The translations under genes were made by a program, and so were the position numbers. From contig NZ_CP139249.1 in the NCBI RefSeq assembly GCF_034064985.1, forward strand, positions 124,001-188,000: a DNA stretch of 64,000 nt, given 5' to 3'. Under the pieces are notes generated by a model. The model searched no databases and was not told the origin of the DNA. It saw only the letters and a program-made list of their open reading frames with translations. Origin of the DNA: Acinetobacter pittii (GTDB lineage: Bacteria; Pseudomonadota; Gammaproteobacteria; Pseudomonadales; Moraxellaceae). Below are positions 17,434 to 25,826 of this stretch, piece after piece (positions within the stretch are counted from its first letter, which is position 1; each line of letters starts with the position of its first letter).

Positions 17434-18201
17434 ATGAGAACATTTCAAATTTTAACTTTTGCTCTGACCACTGTTGCTGCAGGAAGTACTTTTGCCGCAG
17501 AGTTCTCGTTTGATCGTCCAGGTGCTGGAATGGGAACGGGAATTACTCCTGTAGGTAATTTGGCGTGGGAGCAAGGTTTACCAAGCGTAACCTATACTGA
17601 GTCGACTGTTGACGGTGTTAAAGAAAAGACCGTAACCTTAAATCAGGATATGTTATTCCGTACAGGTTTAGCGCGTGATTTAGAATTACAATTAGGATGG
17701 CAAGGTCCAGCATGGACTCAAACCAAACGTGCTGGTAAAAAACATGACACTTCAGGCTTTGGTGATGTCAGCATCGGTTTGAAAAAAGCAATTGATCTAA
17801 ACGATGAAAATTTATCAATGGCTGTGTTAGCTGAAGCGATCATTGCCACTGGAAATGATGAATTTACTGCGCATGACGATATTTATAGCTTAAGTTCAGC
17901 AGTCGCTTATAAATATAATGACTTAGTCGGCACATCAATTACCATGCGCTACGAAGTACAAAATAGTAACTGGGCAGTAACTGCAATTCCAACGATTGAC
18001 TATAAAATCGCAGGTAAGCTATCAGGTTATTCTGAGTTCATTTACCGTAAAGCTGAAAGCCAGGATTATGAGTATGGTTTAGGTACAGGTTTAGTCTACG
18101 CCGTAAATAATCGTACACAACTCGATGCAAGTATCGGGGTTGATTTGAATGGTCAAGACAAGAGCTACAATGGTGGCTTAGGCGTGGCGTTCTTGTTCTA
18201 A
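17434..18201 (+). CDS. Putative outer-membrane beta-barrel protein (MetA-type phenol-degradation/transporter family)
   Basis: A 255-residue precursor with signal peptide MRTFQILTFALTTVAAGSTFA and a mature part of alternating amphipathic strands ending in GGLGVAFLF with C-terminal Phe. FSFDRPGAGMGTGITPVGNLAWEQGLPSV and SGFGDVSIGLKKAI resemble the family annotated as MetA-pathway phenol degradation or transporter, whose true cargo is unknown. An ATG at 17422, immediately behind the ankyrin gene stop, is in frame, but MRTFQ at 17434 gives a normal signal peptide with GGA upstream. dsbD follows 18 bases later, possibly on the same transcript. Confidence 0.75.
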   Translation: MRTFQILTFALTTVAAGSTFAAEFSFDRPGAGMGTGITPVGNLAWEQGLPSVTYTESTVDGVKEKTVTLNQDMLFRTGLARDLELQLGWQGPAWTQTKRAGKKHDTSGFGDVSIGLKKAIDLNDENLSMAVLAEAIIATGNDEFTAHDDIYSLSSAVAYKYNDLVGTSITMRYEVQNSNWAVTAIPTIDYKIAGKLSGYSEFIYRKAESQDYEYGLGTGLVYAVNNRTQLDASIGVDLNGQDKSYNGGLGVAFLF

Positions 18202-18219
18202 ATAAAGCAATTTAAATTT

Positions 18220-20046
18220 ATGTTAATGAAAAAGCTGATTCATCAGGGAATTCTTTATTTTCTAGCAGTTGCTGTTTGTGTGTTTAGCCAGTTGGTTTCT
18301 GCGCAAGATAAGCTACTTTCACCCGAACAAGCTTTTTCATTTTCGGTTGAATCTTCTGAGCCGCATACTGCGAGTTTGTCTTGGCAGATTCAGCCAAATT
18401 ACTATCTCTATCAGCATAAATTTTCCGTACAACAAGGTACTCAACCTTTAGTTTTGAAGTTACCGAAAGCGATTGCCCAATATGATGAAAATTATGGGCA
18501 AAGCCAAGTTTATTACAATCAAGTCAATTTCCAAATTAAGACTAAGCCTTCAGAGCACTATAGTGTGACTTGGCAGGGCTGTGCCAAAGACCGTATTTGT
18601 TATCCACCCCAGACCATTGAGTTTCAAACCGATGCAGATGGCTTGGTGGGTGTGCAAAACCAAGCAGGAACAGCACCAAAACGATTACTAGATTTAGCGA
18701 ATACACAATCCGACACCTCCTCGGGTTCAGAATCTTTAGAAAAAGAGCAGAGTACAGAGACAGCAGCTGATCCAACTACACCTCAAATTGCGCAAGATCA
18801 GATCTGGTCAGCCAAGTTAATTGAACACTCGCTTTGGTATGGAGTTTTATTATTTTTAGGTTTAGGCATGTTGCTCGCATTTACACCATGCTCTTTACCG
18901 ATGCTGCCTATTTTAACTTCACTAATCATTCGGGATCATAAAGGGCTAAAGGCTTGGACCATTGCGCTTACTTTTGTGTGTAGCATGGCATTGGTTTACG
19001 CAGGCTTAGGTTTAATTGCTTCTTCGGCAGGTTTAAATTTCCAGCGCTGGTTACAACAGCCAGCAACCTTAATTGCTTTTAGTTTGCTGTTTATTGTCTT
19101 TGCTCTGAATTTATTCGGTCTGTTTGAGCTTCATTTACCGCAAACATGGTTAAACCGACTTGATCGTATTCAGTCAATGCAACAAGGCGGCACGTTGGTC
19201 GGTGCTGGGGTTATGGGTGTCGTTTCTGCGCTTTTGGTGGGTCCTTGTATGACCGCACCTCTCGCTGGAACTTTATTATTTATTTCTCAAACGCAAAATC
19301 AGTGGCAAGGTGCTTTGCTTTTATTCTGCCTAGGCTTTGGAATGGGAATTCCGCTATTGCTGGCAAGTATTTTAGGGGCAAAATTCTTGCCTAAAGCGGG
19401 CGACTGGATGCATCAGATTAAAGTAATTTTTGCTTTTCTGATGTTGGGATTAAGTCTTTATTTTATTCGTCCTTTGCTGCCAGATTGGGGCATGCAAGTG
19501 CTTAGCCTTGTATTAGGCCTTGCTTTTATAGCCTATGCTGTTTATCAGTTTTTCTGGAAAAAAGGGCAACTACAATGGCTCTACGCGATTTTATTATTAA
19601 TCGTTACACCTTTTGTGGCCTATAACCAATATCAACATATTCAAAATCGAACTTTGCAAAGTTCTAATCATATGGCCGAGTGGCATATTGCAACTACAGC
19701 AGCGGACTTTGAGAAAATTTTAGCAGCAGCGCCTACAGATCGGGCTATTGTGGTTGATGTCTATGCAGATTGGTGTGTTGCCTGCCAGCCAATTGAGCAC
19801 CGTATTTTAAAAGCACCTGAGGTTCAATCTGCTCTTTCACCTTATTATTTAATTAAGCTTGATTTGAGTCATTATGACCAGTCACATGAAGCACTACTCA
19901 AACAATGGAATATTTTAGGTCCACCGACCTATCTATTTTTAAGCCCAGAACAAAAAGAGATTCGTGCTTTACGTTTAACTGGTGCTTTTAGTCAGCAAGA
20001 ACTTTTGCAACAACTTGCGAGCTTGGCAAAACTAAAACAATCATAA
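18220..20046 (+). CDS. dsbD: Thiol:disulfide interchange protein DsbD
   Basis: A 608-residue inner-membrane reductant conductor that passes electrons from cytoplasmic thioredoxin to periplasmic DsbC/DsbG and cytochrome maturation proteins. All three modules are intact: signal peptide and periplasmic alpha domain with the redox pair in GCAKDRICYPP (about residue 121); the eight-helix beta domain with TPCSLPMLPIL (about 222) and GPCMTAPLAG (about 341); and the C-terminal thioredoxin-like gamma domain with WCVACQP (about 518). A Ser/Glu/Thr-rich linker (about 160-190) joins alpha and beta. ATG 18220 or ATG 18226 (MKKLIHQ) may be the start. Its end overlaps the convergent diguanylate cyclase gene by 6 bases. 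Confidence 0.95.
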   Translation: MLMKKLIHQGILYFLAVAVCVFSQLVSAQDKLLSPEQAFSFSVESSEPHTASLSWQIQPNYYLYQHKFSVQQGTQPLVLKLPKAIAQYDENYGQSQVYYNQVNFQIKTKPSEHYSVTWQGCAKDRICYPPQTIEFQTDADGLVGVQNQAGTAPKRLLDLANTQSDTSSGSESLEKEQSTETAADPTTPQIAQDQIWSAKLIEHSLWYGVLLFLGLGMLLAFTPCSLPMLPILTSLIIRDHKGLKAWTIALTFVCSMALVYAGLGLIASSAGLNFQRWLQQPATLIAFSLLFIVFALNLFGLFELHLPQTWLNRLDRIQSMQQGGTLVGAGVMGVVSALLVGPCMTAPLAGTLLFISQTQNQWQGALLLFCLGFGMGIPLLLASILGAKFLPKAGDWMHQIKVIFAFLMLGLSLYFIRPLLPDWGMQVLSLVLGLAFIAYAVYQFFWKKGQLQWLYAILLLIVTPFVAYNQYQHIQNRTLQSSNHMAEWHIATTAADFEKILAAAPTDRAIVVDVYADWCVACQPIEHRILKAPEVQSALSPYYLIKLDLSHYDQSHEALLKQWNILGPPTYLFLSPEQKEIRALRLTGAFSQQELLQQLASLAKLKQS

Positions 20047-21234
20047 GCTATTAACAGCTTCAGTCTGATGAAATGTACGTACCTGATTACGGCCTGAAGC
20101 TTTCACCGCGTAGAGAGCTTGGTCAGCCTGCCGAATAACGAGATAAGGATCTTGTGCAAAAGCTGAACTGCTAATTCCAAAACTTGCACTAATATGAATA
20201 GGATTGTTTTGAGCGCTACAAACAGGCAGTTCTTGCAAAGCAAGACGACAACGCTCAGCAATTTTCTCTGCTTGAATAATATCGGTGTGAGGGAGTAATA
20301 AAATGAACTCCTCTCCACCAAAACGTCCAATAATATCCTCGTTACGTAAATTCTCAGAAAGACATTGAGCAATTTCAATTAAGACCTGATCACCTTGGTG
20401 GTGGCCGTATATATCATTAATTTTTTTAAAATGATCGATATCAAGAAGTACCACAGCATAATCAAATTGTTGTTGGTGTAGCGACTCCAAATGCATGTTT
20501 AAACTACGTCTATTTAATACATTAGTTAATGGGTCGATTTGGCTTAAACGTTGAATATAAGTTTCTCGCTGACGCCATTGGGTGAGTAATATTTCAAATA
20601 AAATAAAACAAGCCAATAAAATCGGCATAATAAAAAAAGCCATGCTCCCTAACCAAAAGGGGTTAGTTTGAGCATGTTCCATAGCCTTAAAATTAAATAG
20701 AGGGGCATAAGGCACAGTACCGCTCATACTTAAATATGTACATACAGTTAAAATAATCGTGGCAGGTACAAGGGCGCTATAAACAATTTTTCGATCAAAT
20801 AACACCAGACCCACTCCAATCGTACCCACATAACCGACCATAGTGGCTGGGCTGATACTGCCAATTAAATATCCATCATGACATAGCATAAGTGCAAAGA
20901 ACTGCACGCTAATGAAAGGAATAACTTTTTGAGCCCACTCATCATTTTTGTAGTGGTAACATGGAATAATCAAAAGGACTAATAAAAATAGGGTCAATAA
21001 ATTAAGCCAGATTTGTGATTCAACTAAAGGCAGATTTGCCCATTGCCAAACACTTGGTGTAATTAAAATATAGCCCTTCCATAAAATCCAACTGAAATTC
21101 ATTGCGCAAGCAAGTGTGAGCATCAGTGCGCTTTTTTGTAATGGCGTCCAGTTGATGATGTGATTATTGTGGATGAAATCGATTATCACCTGTTTTATAC
21201 TATTTACGAGATAAGTGATTAAACGATTTTTCAT
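20041..21234 (-). CDS. Membrane-bound diguanylate cyclase (GGDEF family)
   Basis: A 397-residue protein whose first ~220 residues form several transmembrane helices, with no recognised sensor motif. The C-terminal GGDEF domain starts at about residue 230 (IDPLTNVLNRRSLNMHLE) and has the catalytic signature GRFGGEEF near residue 305, so it should make c-di-GMP from GTP. DIDHFKKINDIYGHHQGDQVL is the conserved metal/nucleotide segment. No RxxD inhibitory site is seen five residues before GGEEF (sequence there is RNEDIIGRFGGEEF), so feedback control is probably absent. No EAL domain. It is monocistronic. Confidence 0.92.
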   Translation of the reverse strand: MKNRLITYLVNSIKQVIIDFIHNNHIINWTPLQKSALMLTLACAMNFSWILWKGYILITPSVWQWANLPLVESQIWLNLLTLFLLVLLIIPCYHYKNDEWAQKVIPFISVQFFALMLCHDGYLIGSISPATMVGYVGTIGVGLVLFDRKIVYSALVPATIILTVCTYLSMSGTVPYAPLFNFKAMEHAQTNPFWLGSMAFFIMPILLACFILFEILLTQWRQRETYIQRLSQIDPLTNVLNRRSLNMHLESLHQQQFDYAVVLLDIDHFKKINDIYGHHQGDQVLIEIAQCLSENLRNEDIIGRFGGEEFILLLPHTDIIQAEKIAERCRLALQELPVCSAQNNPIHISASFGISSSAFAQDPYLVIRQADQALYAVKASGRNQVRTFHQTEAVNSL

Positions 21235-21408
21235 AATAAATAAGGGCTCCTAAATATAGATGCCTCTTTGTTAGACCATCCTAAAATTGGATTTTTTCAA
21301 TAATTTATATTTTAAACATAACATGATTTTCAATTTATATATGATGACTTTTTATAAAGAAAATGATGTGAAAAGTTTTGAAGCCTATTCACATCATTTA
21401 TAAATAAA

Positions 21409-22320
21409 TTAAGTTTTATCCAGTTCGTGGGCAAATTCAGCAATATCTGCCAATGCTTGTTTTGCTTCATCAAACCACGCATTGAACATCTGGAAGTTAT
21501 GCCACATGCCCGTATAAAGTTTGAATTGAACTTTAACGCCAGCCTCTTCAGCTTTTTCTCTAAAACGCTTGGCATCGTCTAATAAGATTTCTTTAGAACC
21601 TACTTGAACCAAAGTTGGTGGTAGGCCATGCAAGTCCTCGAAAATAGGCGAAACGCGTGGGTCATCGGCTGCGATATGATTGCCTATATAGTACTGAGTG
21701 CCTGTTTGTAGGGCCTCAATTGATAATAAAGCATCATGTTTTTTGTTAAACCGAAGAGACTCACTTGTGAGTGTTAAATCCAAAAATGGAGACAATAAAA
21801 TCAGGCCACTCGGCATGAGTTCAGGTTGTTCTTTTAAACGTAAGCAAAGGGCTAGCGCTAAATTTGCTCCGCATGAATCACCCGATAAAATAATATCTTT
21901 CGGCTGAATGCCTTGCACCACCAAAGATTGATAGATGTCATACAGAGCTTCGGTTGCCTCAGGGTAGGGATGTTCAGGTGCAAGTGGATAGTCCACATGA
22001 ATAATCTGCATTTGAGTACGGGCAGCTAAATCCGTCATAAAAGCATGATGTGTTTTGACACTCCCAAGGAAAAAAGCACCGCCGTGAATGTGAAAAATCA
22101 GTTGAGTCGCAGAATCTTGTGGTTTGATTTCTTCACCTTTAATGCCTGCTAATCGAATCGGGCGCACAGAAACATTTTTTTGTCGTGGAAAAGCACGACA
22201 CATTTTATCTAGTACAGGACGTAAGGCAGTAGCCGGCAAATTTAGCTGGCTTGGCTTGCGAATTGTTGTTTTAAGAAAAGTTTCTGTAAAATAATATTTC
22301 CAAACATTTGATATATTCAT
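21409..22320 (-). CDS. HSL-family (alpha/beta hydrolase fold-3) esterase
   Basis: A 303-residue esterase of the hormone-sensitive lipase group. It has the HGGAFFLGS oxyanion motif (about residue 78), DYPLAPEHPYPEA, the nucleophile elbow GDSCGAN (about 147), DPRVSPIFEDLHGLPPTLVQVGSKEILLDD with the acid, and the terminal His in GMWHNFQMF. These proteins hydrolyse short- to medium-chain acyl esters; the natural substrate is not visible. No signal peptide. The gene stands alone, convergent with nothing and divergent from the DUF2147 gene. Confidence 0.88.
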   Translation of the reverse strand: MNISNVWKYYFTETFLKTTIRKPSQLNLPATALRPVLDKMCRAFPRQKNVSVRPIRLAGIKGEEIKPQDSATQLIFHIHGGAFFLGSVKTHHAFMTDLAARTQMQIIHVDYPLAPEHPYPEATEALYDIYQSLVVQGIQPKDIILSGDSCGANLALALCLRLKEQPELMPSGLILLSPFLDLTLTSESLRFNKKHDALLSIEALQTGTQYYIGNHIAADDPRVSPIFEDLHGLPPTLVQVGSKEILLDDAKRFREKAEEAGVKVQFKLYTGMWHNFQMFNAWFDEAKQALADIAEFAHELDKT

Positions 22321-22472
22321 ATAGCATCCATTTTTATGCTAGTTTCTTGTTTTCTTGTAAATTTTATTTTGCAAGATTACAAGGTTACACGAAACAGTCA
22401 CATTCAAAAATTGCAATATCTTTGCGACTTCTGAATACTAAAAATCTTGAAAGACCCAAGGATATTACAAAA

Positions 22473-22910
22473 ATGAAAAAGATTGCTTTAGCTTTAGGAC
22501 TCATTGGTATGGCTGCATTTGCCAATGCGGCTGATTCACTCAATGGAACGGTATGGAAAACGATTGATGATCAGACCAACAAGCCAAAAGCCGTAGTGAA
22601 ATTTACGGAACAGAAGGACGGAACCTTAACAGCAACCATCCAAAACATTTTGACACCAGGTGAAGAAAACGCTTGTACAAAATGTGAAGGTCCGTACAAA
22701 AACAAACCGCTTAAAGGTGTCACCATTGTACATAATTTAAAAAATGTAGGTGGTAACAGTTATGAAAACGGTACGATTTTAGACCCAAAATCAGGTAAAA
22801 CTTACAAACTGAAAGGTGAGTTAACTGATGGCGGCAAAAAGCTTAAATTACGTGGTTATATTGGCGTTTCTGCACTTGGTCGTAACCAAACATGGATTCG
22901 CGCGAACTAA
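22473..22910 (+). CDS. DUF2147-family periplasmic protein
   Basis: A 145-residue precursor with signal peptide MKKIALALGLIGMAAFANA and a compact beta-rich domain: LNGTVWKTIDDQTNKPKAVVKF, a CTKC pair (PGEENACTKCEGPYKNKPL), GGTILDPKSGKTYKLK-like turns and the final GYIGVSALGRNQTWIR, all hallmarks of DUF2147. The function of the family is unknown. ATG 22473 is preferred over the frame opening at 22308 because it starts a normal signal peptide and has AAGGA upstream. A strong terminator follows. Confidence 0.85.
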   Translation: MKKIALALGLIGMAAFANAADSLNGTVWKTIDDQTNKPKAVVKFTEQKDGTLTATIQNILTPGEENACTKCEGPYKNKPLKGVTIVHNLKNVGGNSYENGTILDPKSGKTYKLKGELTDGGKKLKLRGYIGVSALGRNQTWIRAN

Positions 22911-22920
22911 AAGTTTTAAT

Positions 22921-22946
22921 AAAAAACGAGCCAAATGGCTCGTTTT
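22921..22946. terminator. Bidirectional terminator
   Basis: AAAAAACGAGCC/GGCTCGTTTTTT with an AAAT loop, between the DUF2147 gene and the convergent ArsC-like gene. Confidence 0.9.
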
Positions 22947-22947
22947 T

Positions 22948-23298
22948 TTAGGCTTGAATATTTTGATAGGTGGTTTCATCAAAACCTACAATGAAACCTT
23001 GTGAAGTTTTTAAAACAGGTCTTTTAATCAAACTTGGTTGAGCAATGAGTGCTTCAATCAGGTGATCTTCACTGCTTAGAGCACGATTTTGTTCTTCTTC
23101 TGAAAGCTTGCGCCAAGTCGTTCCTTTTTTGTTGAGAACGGTATCTTTTCCAATTTCTTTTAACCAGATTTTTAAAGTATCTGCATCAATGCCTTGTTTT
23201 TTATAATCATGAAAATCATAGTTAAGCCCTTTAGCCTGTAAGGCATCAAATGCTTTTTTCATTGAGTTACAGTTTTTAATTCCATAAATTTTTAACAT
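22948..23298 (-). CDS. ArsC/Spx-family reductase, YffB type
   Basis: A 116-residue thioredoxin-fold protein: MLKIYGIKNCNSMKKAFDALQAKGLNYDFHDYKKQGID, the WLKEIGKDTVLNKKGTTWRKL segment and LIKRPVLKTSQGFIVGF. The CNSMKKA motif has one cysteine as in YffB/ArsC-like proteins, which may act as glutathione-dependent reductases; true arsenate reduction is not implied. The ATG at 23298 matches the family start; the frame extends to a GTG at 23331 without support. Confidence 0.85.
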   Translation of the reverse strand: MLKIYGIKNCNSMKKAFDALQAKGLNYDFHDYKKQGIDADTLKIWLKEIGKDTVLNKKGTTWRKLSEEEQNRALSSEDHLIEALIAQPSLIKRPVLKTSQGFIVGFDETTYQNIQA

Positions 23299-23504
23299 TT
23301 TATCGGACCATGTCAAAAAGAGAGAGCACACAGCCTAACCCAAAATGCTTTTAATCACTACTTTATACCGATACTTTTAAAACAAATGAAAATTAATGAT
23401 TAATCGAAAGAGAAATGTCATGTTATTGTCATAAGACAAGGTAATAATGAGCTTAATAAGAAGAAGTTAAAACTAAAAGAACTTAGCGCAAAATAAAAGA
23501 CAGA

Positions 23505-23544
23505 AAAGAGAAAACCCGCATTTAATCATCCTGATCATGCGGGT
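23505..23544 (-). terminator. Terminator of the GGA-rich sRNA
   Basis: Arms 23537-23544 and 23514-23521 (ACCCGCAT/ATGCGGGT read on the minus strand), then a T-rich tail at 23505-23513. The loop itself holds the ATCA-GGA-TGAT mini-hairpin. Confidence 0.8.
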
Positions 23545-23655
23545 CTCATTTCAACGTCCATTGTCACATCCTTGCAAATAAACTTATCATAAGTTTATTT
23601 TATCTTCCTACGGCGTCCTATCCTTTTGCGTCATCCTGACTGCTTCCCTGTGCCG
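23505..23655 (-). ncRNA. Probable CsrA/RsmA-titrating small RNA (CsrB/RsmZ type)
   Basis: No protein frame fits this gap, but the minus strand carries eight GGA motifs in about 150 bases: AGGGAAG, CAGGATG, AAGGATAGGACG (two), TAGGAAG, AAGGATG, TGGACG and CAGGATG. At least two sit in the loop of a perfect small hairpin (GTCA-GGA-TGAC and ATCA-GGA-TGAT), exactly the presentation CsrA/RsmA binds. An A+T-rich 10-bp hairpin (AATAAACTTA/TAAGTTTATT) lies in the middle, and a rho-independent terminator (ACCCGCAT/ATGCGGGT then TTTTCTCTTTTCT) closes the RNA. A -10-like TTATAG at 23661-23666 places the 5' end near 23655. Such RNAs are normally activated by GacA/UvrY and sequester CsrA. Ends are estimates; homology to a named family was not tested. 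Confidence 0.72.
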
Positions 23656-23730
23656 TGGGGCTATAATGCCGTTAAAGCTGTGTAAGAAAAATACTCAAAA
23701 ACGACATATGCTGTAAGCGAAAACGACAAT

Positions 23731-23754
23731 GTAAGTGAACGGTTGTTCACTTAC
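23731..23754. promoter_or_regulatory. 24-bp perfect palindromic site between crc and the sRNA
   Basis: Arms GTAAGTGAAC and GTTCACTTAC around GGTT. The TGTAAG...CTTAC halves resemble the GacA/UvrY upstream element (TGTAAG-N6-CTTACA) but with a wider spacing. It lies about 75-100 bases upstream of the estimated sRNA start and overlaps the crc stop codon. It may activate the sRNA, or be a weak crc terminator stem (no T run follows). Confidence 0.45.
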
Positions 23755-24575
23755 TCTTGAATTTTATAGTCGATAATAACGGGCGCATGGTCGCTAAACC
23801 ATTGATCTTTATAAACCCAAGCATTAATTGTACGTGCTTTCCAGTCTGGCGAGCATGCATGGTAGTCAATACGCCACCCTACATTTTTTGCACGAGCTTG
23901 ACCGCGATTTGACCACCATGAATACAGTTCCGCTTCTGTTCTTACAACACGGAAAGTATCGACATAGCCAAGTTCATCATAAATATGGTCAAGCCAAGCA
24001 CGTTCATGTGGTAAACAACCAGATGATTTCTGGTTACCTGACCAGTTTTTGATATCAATACGTTTATGAACAATGTTGTAGTCACCACAAATGATGACTG
24101 ACTTGTTTTCATCACGCCATTGTTTCAGGATTTTTGCGTATTCACCTAAAAATAAATCTTTACGTGCTTGCGCTTCTTCACCACTTGAGCCCGAAGGTAA
24201 GTATAATGATGCAATATGTACCGGATGTGACAAACCTAAATCGAATTCCGCAGAAATAAAGCGGCCTTGACTGTCAGCTAACTCAAACCCTAAACCATCT
24301 TTAACAGAGACAAAGGGTAGGCGGCTATATATTGCAGTCCCCGCATAACCTGCACGCTCTGCTGGAAAGAGATGGGTATGCCATCCTTCGGGTCTAAATT
24401 TTTCAGTCCATTGTTCATGGGTAATGCGGCTTTCCTGCATGCATACGACATCGGCATCTGATTGTTCTAACCATTCAAGTAAGCCTTTCGTTACTGAAGA
24501 ACGTAAGCCATTTACGTTAATGGAAACGACTCGAAGAATTTTTACATCACTTGGATACTGATCCTTTGGTATCAT
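23751..24575 (-). CDS. crc: Exonuclease III-family protein, probable catabolite repression control protein Crc
   Basis: A 274-residue endonuclease/exonuclease/phosphatase-fold protein: [22 protein letters not shown] at the start, [55 protein letters not shown] and VGWRIDYH. Its place next to pyrE is that of crc in Pseudomonas, where Crc works with Hfq in carbon catabolite repression. Unlike Pseudomonas Crc, it keeps the ExoIII catalytic residues (CMQESR with E48, ICGDYN, and SDHAP near the end), so AP-endonuclease/3'-exonuclease activity is possible. The start is taken as ATG 24575; a TTG at 24593 is also in frame. It could equally be annotated as xth/exodeoxyribonuclease III; orthology to crc rests on synteny and overall similarity. 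Confidence 0.82.
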   Translation of the reverse strand: MIPKDQYPSDVKILRVVSINVNGLRSSVTKGLLEWLEQSDADVVCMQESRITHEQWTEKFRPEGWHTHLFPAERAGYAGTAIYSRLPFVSVKDGLGFELADSQGRFISAEFDLGLSHPVHIASLYLPSGSSGEEAQARKDLFLGEYAKILKQWRDENKSVIICGDYNIVHKRIDIKNWSGNQKSSGCLPHERAWLDHIYDELGYVDTFRVVRTEAELYSWWSNRGQARAKNVGWRIDYHACSPDWKARTINAWVYKDQWFSDHAPVIIDYKIQE

Positions 24576-24613
24576 GCGAAAATTTAACCTCAATTGTGAA
24601 TTTGGAGCACCTC

Positions 24614-25264
24614 ATGACAACGCCTGTGTCATTTCACCCGCAAGCATTTATCGAACTCGCATTATCACGCGGTGTGCTTAAATTTGGTGAGTTTACTTTA
24701 AAATCTGGACGCGTGAGTCCTTATTTTTTTAATGCAGGCCTACTCAACGATGGTGAAGCTTTATCTCTTTTAGCACAAGGCTATGCCGATAAATTAACAC
24801 AATGTGAAAATGTTGATGTGATTTTTGGACCAGCTTATAAAGGTATTCCATTTGTAGCTGCGACTGCTGTTGCTTTGTCTCAAGTCCATAACAAAAGCGT
24901 GCCATGGGGCTTTAACCGTAAAGAAGCGAAAGATCATGGTGAAGGCGGTGTTCTAGTTGGTGCTGCGGTTGAAGGTAAAAAGGTCTGGATTATTGATGAC
25001 GTAATTACCGCAGGTACAGCGATTCGTGAAGTTGTAACGATTTTGAAAAATGCTGGCGCAACTATTGCAGGTGTTTTGGTGGCATTAGATCGTCAAGAAC
25101 GTGGTCAAGGTGAGCTTTCTGCAATTCAAGAAGTTCAAAAAGAATTAGAAATTCCTGTACACGCACTGATTACCATGAAAGATTTAATGGATTATTTAGA
25201 GGCGAAAGGCGAAAAAGAAGCGCTAGCGAACATGCAAGCTTATCGCGAAAAATATGGTATCTAA
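24614..25264 (+). CDS. pyrE: Orotate phosphoribosyltransferase
   Basis: A 216-residue enzyme making OMP from orotate and PRPP in pyrimidine synthesis. It has [23 protein letters not shown] at the N-terminus, [14 protein letters not shown], the flexible catalytic loop [12 protein letters not shown] and the PRPP-binding [18 protein letters not shown] 24614 follows GGAG with 6-base spacing; the frame upstream to 24551 overlaps divergent crc and is not needed. The last 60 bases of the gene are repeated 622 bases downstream (25827-25886) with two synonymous changes, so this 3' end was probably supplied by an inserted element. Confidence 0.96.
   Translation: MTTPVSFHPQAFIELALSRGVLKFGEFTLKSGRVSPYFFNAGLLNDGEALSLLAQGYADKLTQCENVDVIFGPAYKGIPFVAATAVALSQVHNKSVPWGFNRKEAKDHGEGGVLVGAAVEGKKVWIIDDVITAGTAIREVVTILKNAGATIAGVLVALDRQERGQGELSAIQEVQKELEIPVHALITMKDLMDYLEAKGEKEALANMQAYREKYGI
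25205..25264 (+). repeat. Direct repeat, copy 1: 3' end of pyrE (attL-like)
   Basis: Sixty bases from AAAGGCGAAAAAGAAGC to the stop GGTATCTAA, matching 25827-25886 at 58 of 60 positions. The two differences (GAA/GAG, TAT/TAC) do not change the protein. Confidence 0.9.
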
Positions 25265-25273
25265 GAGTTAGGT

Positions 25274-25305
25274 ATGTAAAAGGAAGCTAAGGCTTCCTTT
25301 TACAT
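25274..25305 (+). terminator. Hairpin after pyrE
   Basis: A 14-bp perfect stem ATGTAAAAGGAAGC/GCTTCCTTTTACAT with a TAAG loop. The T run is part of the stem, so it is a terminator-like structure rather than a textbook terminator. Confidence 0.6.
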
Positions 25306-25504
25306 AATTTAATTATTGATTTGATCTAATTAATGACATTGGTTAAATGATAGTTGGGGGCGTTAAAAATTATAAAAAACCGTTCTAATGCGCTGAAACC
25401 TAGAACGGATTAGAATAAGATTATAATGTTAAAATAAAAATTTAAAGTATTTCGTATAACTCGTATTATGTTAATTTTAGAAATATTTAATAGCTGGGAA
25501 TAAT

Positions 25505-25699
25505 ATGACTAAACAGCCAAAGTGGATAATACGGGGCAAAAGCATCAAACAATTAATTAAAGAATTAGAATCTTTTGAAGATCAAAATTTATTAGTTGAG
25601 CTATCTTTTGATGATGGAGAAACATCTAAACCTATAAGCTTAGTTAGTAAAATTGATGGAAAATGTATGTTACTGAACTGTGAAAACTCAACAGAGTAA
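25505..25699 (+). CDS. Small hypothetical protein inside the pyrE-tail insertion
   Basis: A 64-residue reading frame with GGGAAT before ATG 25505. The sequence (MTKQPKWIIRGKSIKQLIKE, SFEDQNLLVELSFDDGETSKPISLVSK) is well folded-looking, with an N-terminal helix and beta strands, and has no signal or membrane segment. I recognise no family. It lies alone between the two copies of the pyrE 3' end, so it is cargo of the insertion. It may be a leftover of a larger element or a small independent gene. Confidence 0.55.
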   Translation: MTKQPKWIIRGKSIKQLIKELESFEDQNLLVELSFDDGETSKPISLVSKIDGKCMLLNCENSTE

Positions 25700-25826
25700 C
25701 TCCTCCATTTAATATAATGGGACATTATGCGAAATCCTCTAATTTTATTTATTTAAAATTTTTTACACCCCACTTCTTACCAATGCCATGCCCAACTTGT
25801 CTTATTGTCCTTGTTCAGTCATCACC

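Noticed and set aside
23580..23700. Possible tRNA in the crc downstream gap
   Set aside because: No acceptor stem/CCA, no T-loop (GTTCAA) or D-loop pattern; the hairpins and GGA motifs fit a CsrA-binding RNA better.
25700..25826. Coding sequence in the right part of the pyrE insertion
   Set aside because: Only very short frames; nothing resembling an integrase or transposase end was seen, so the element cannot be classified.
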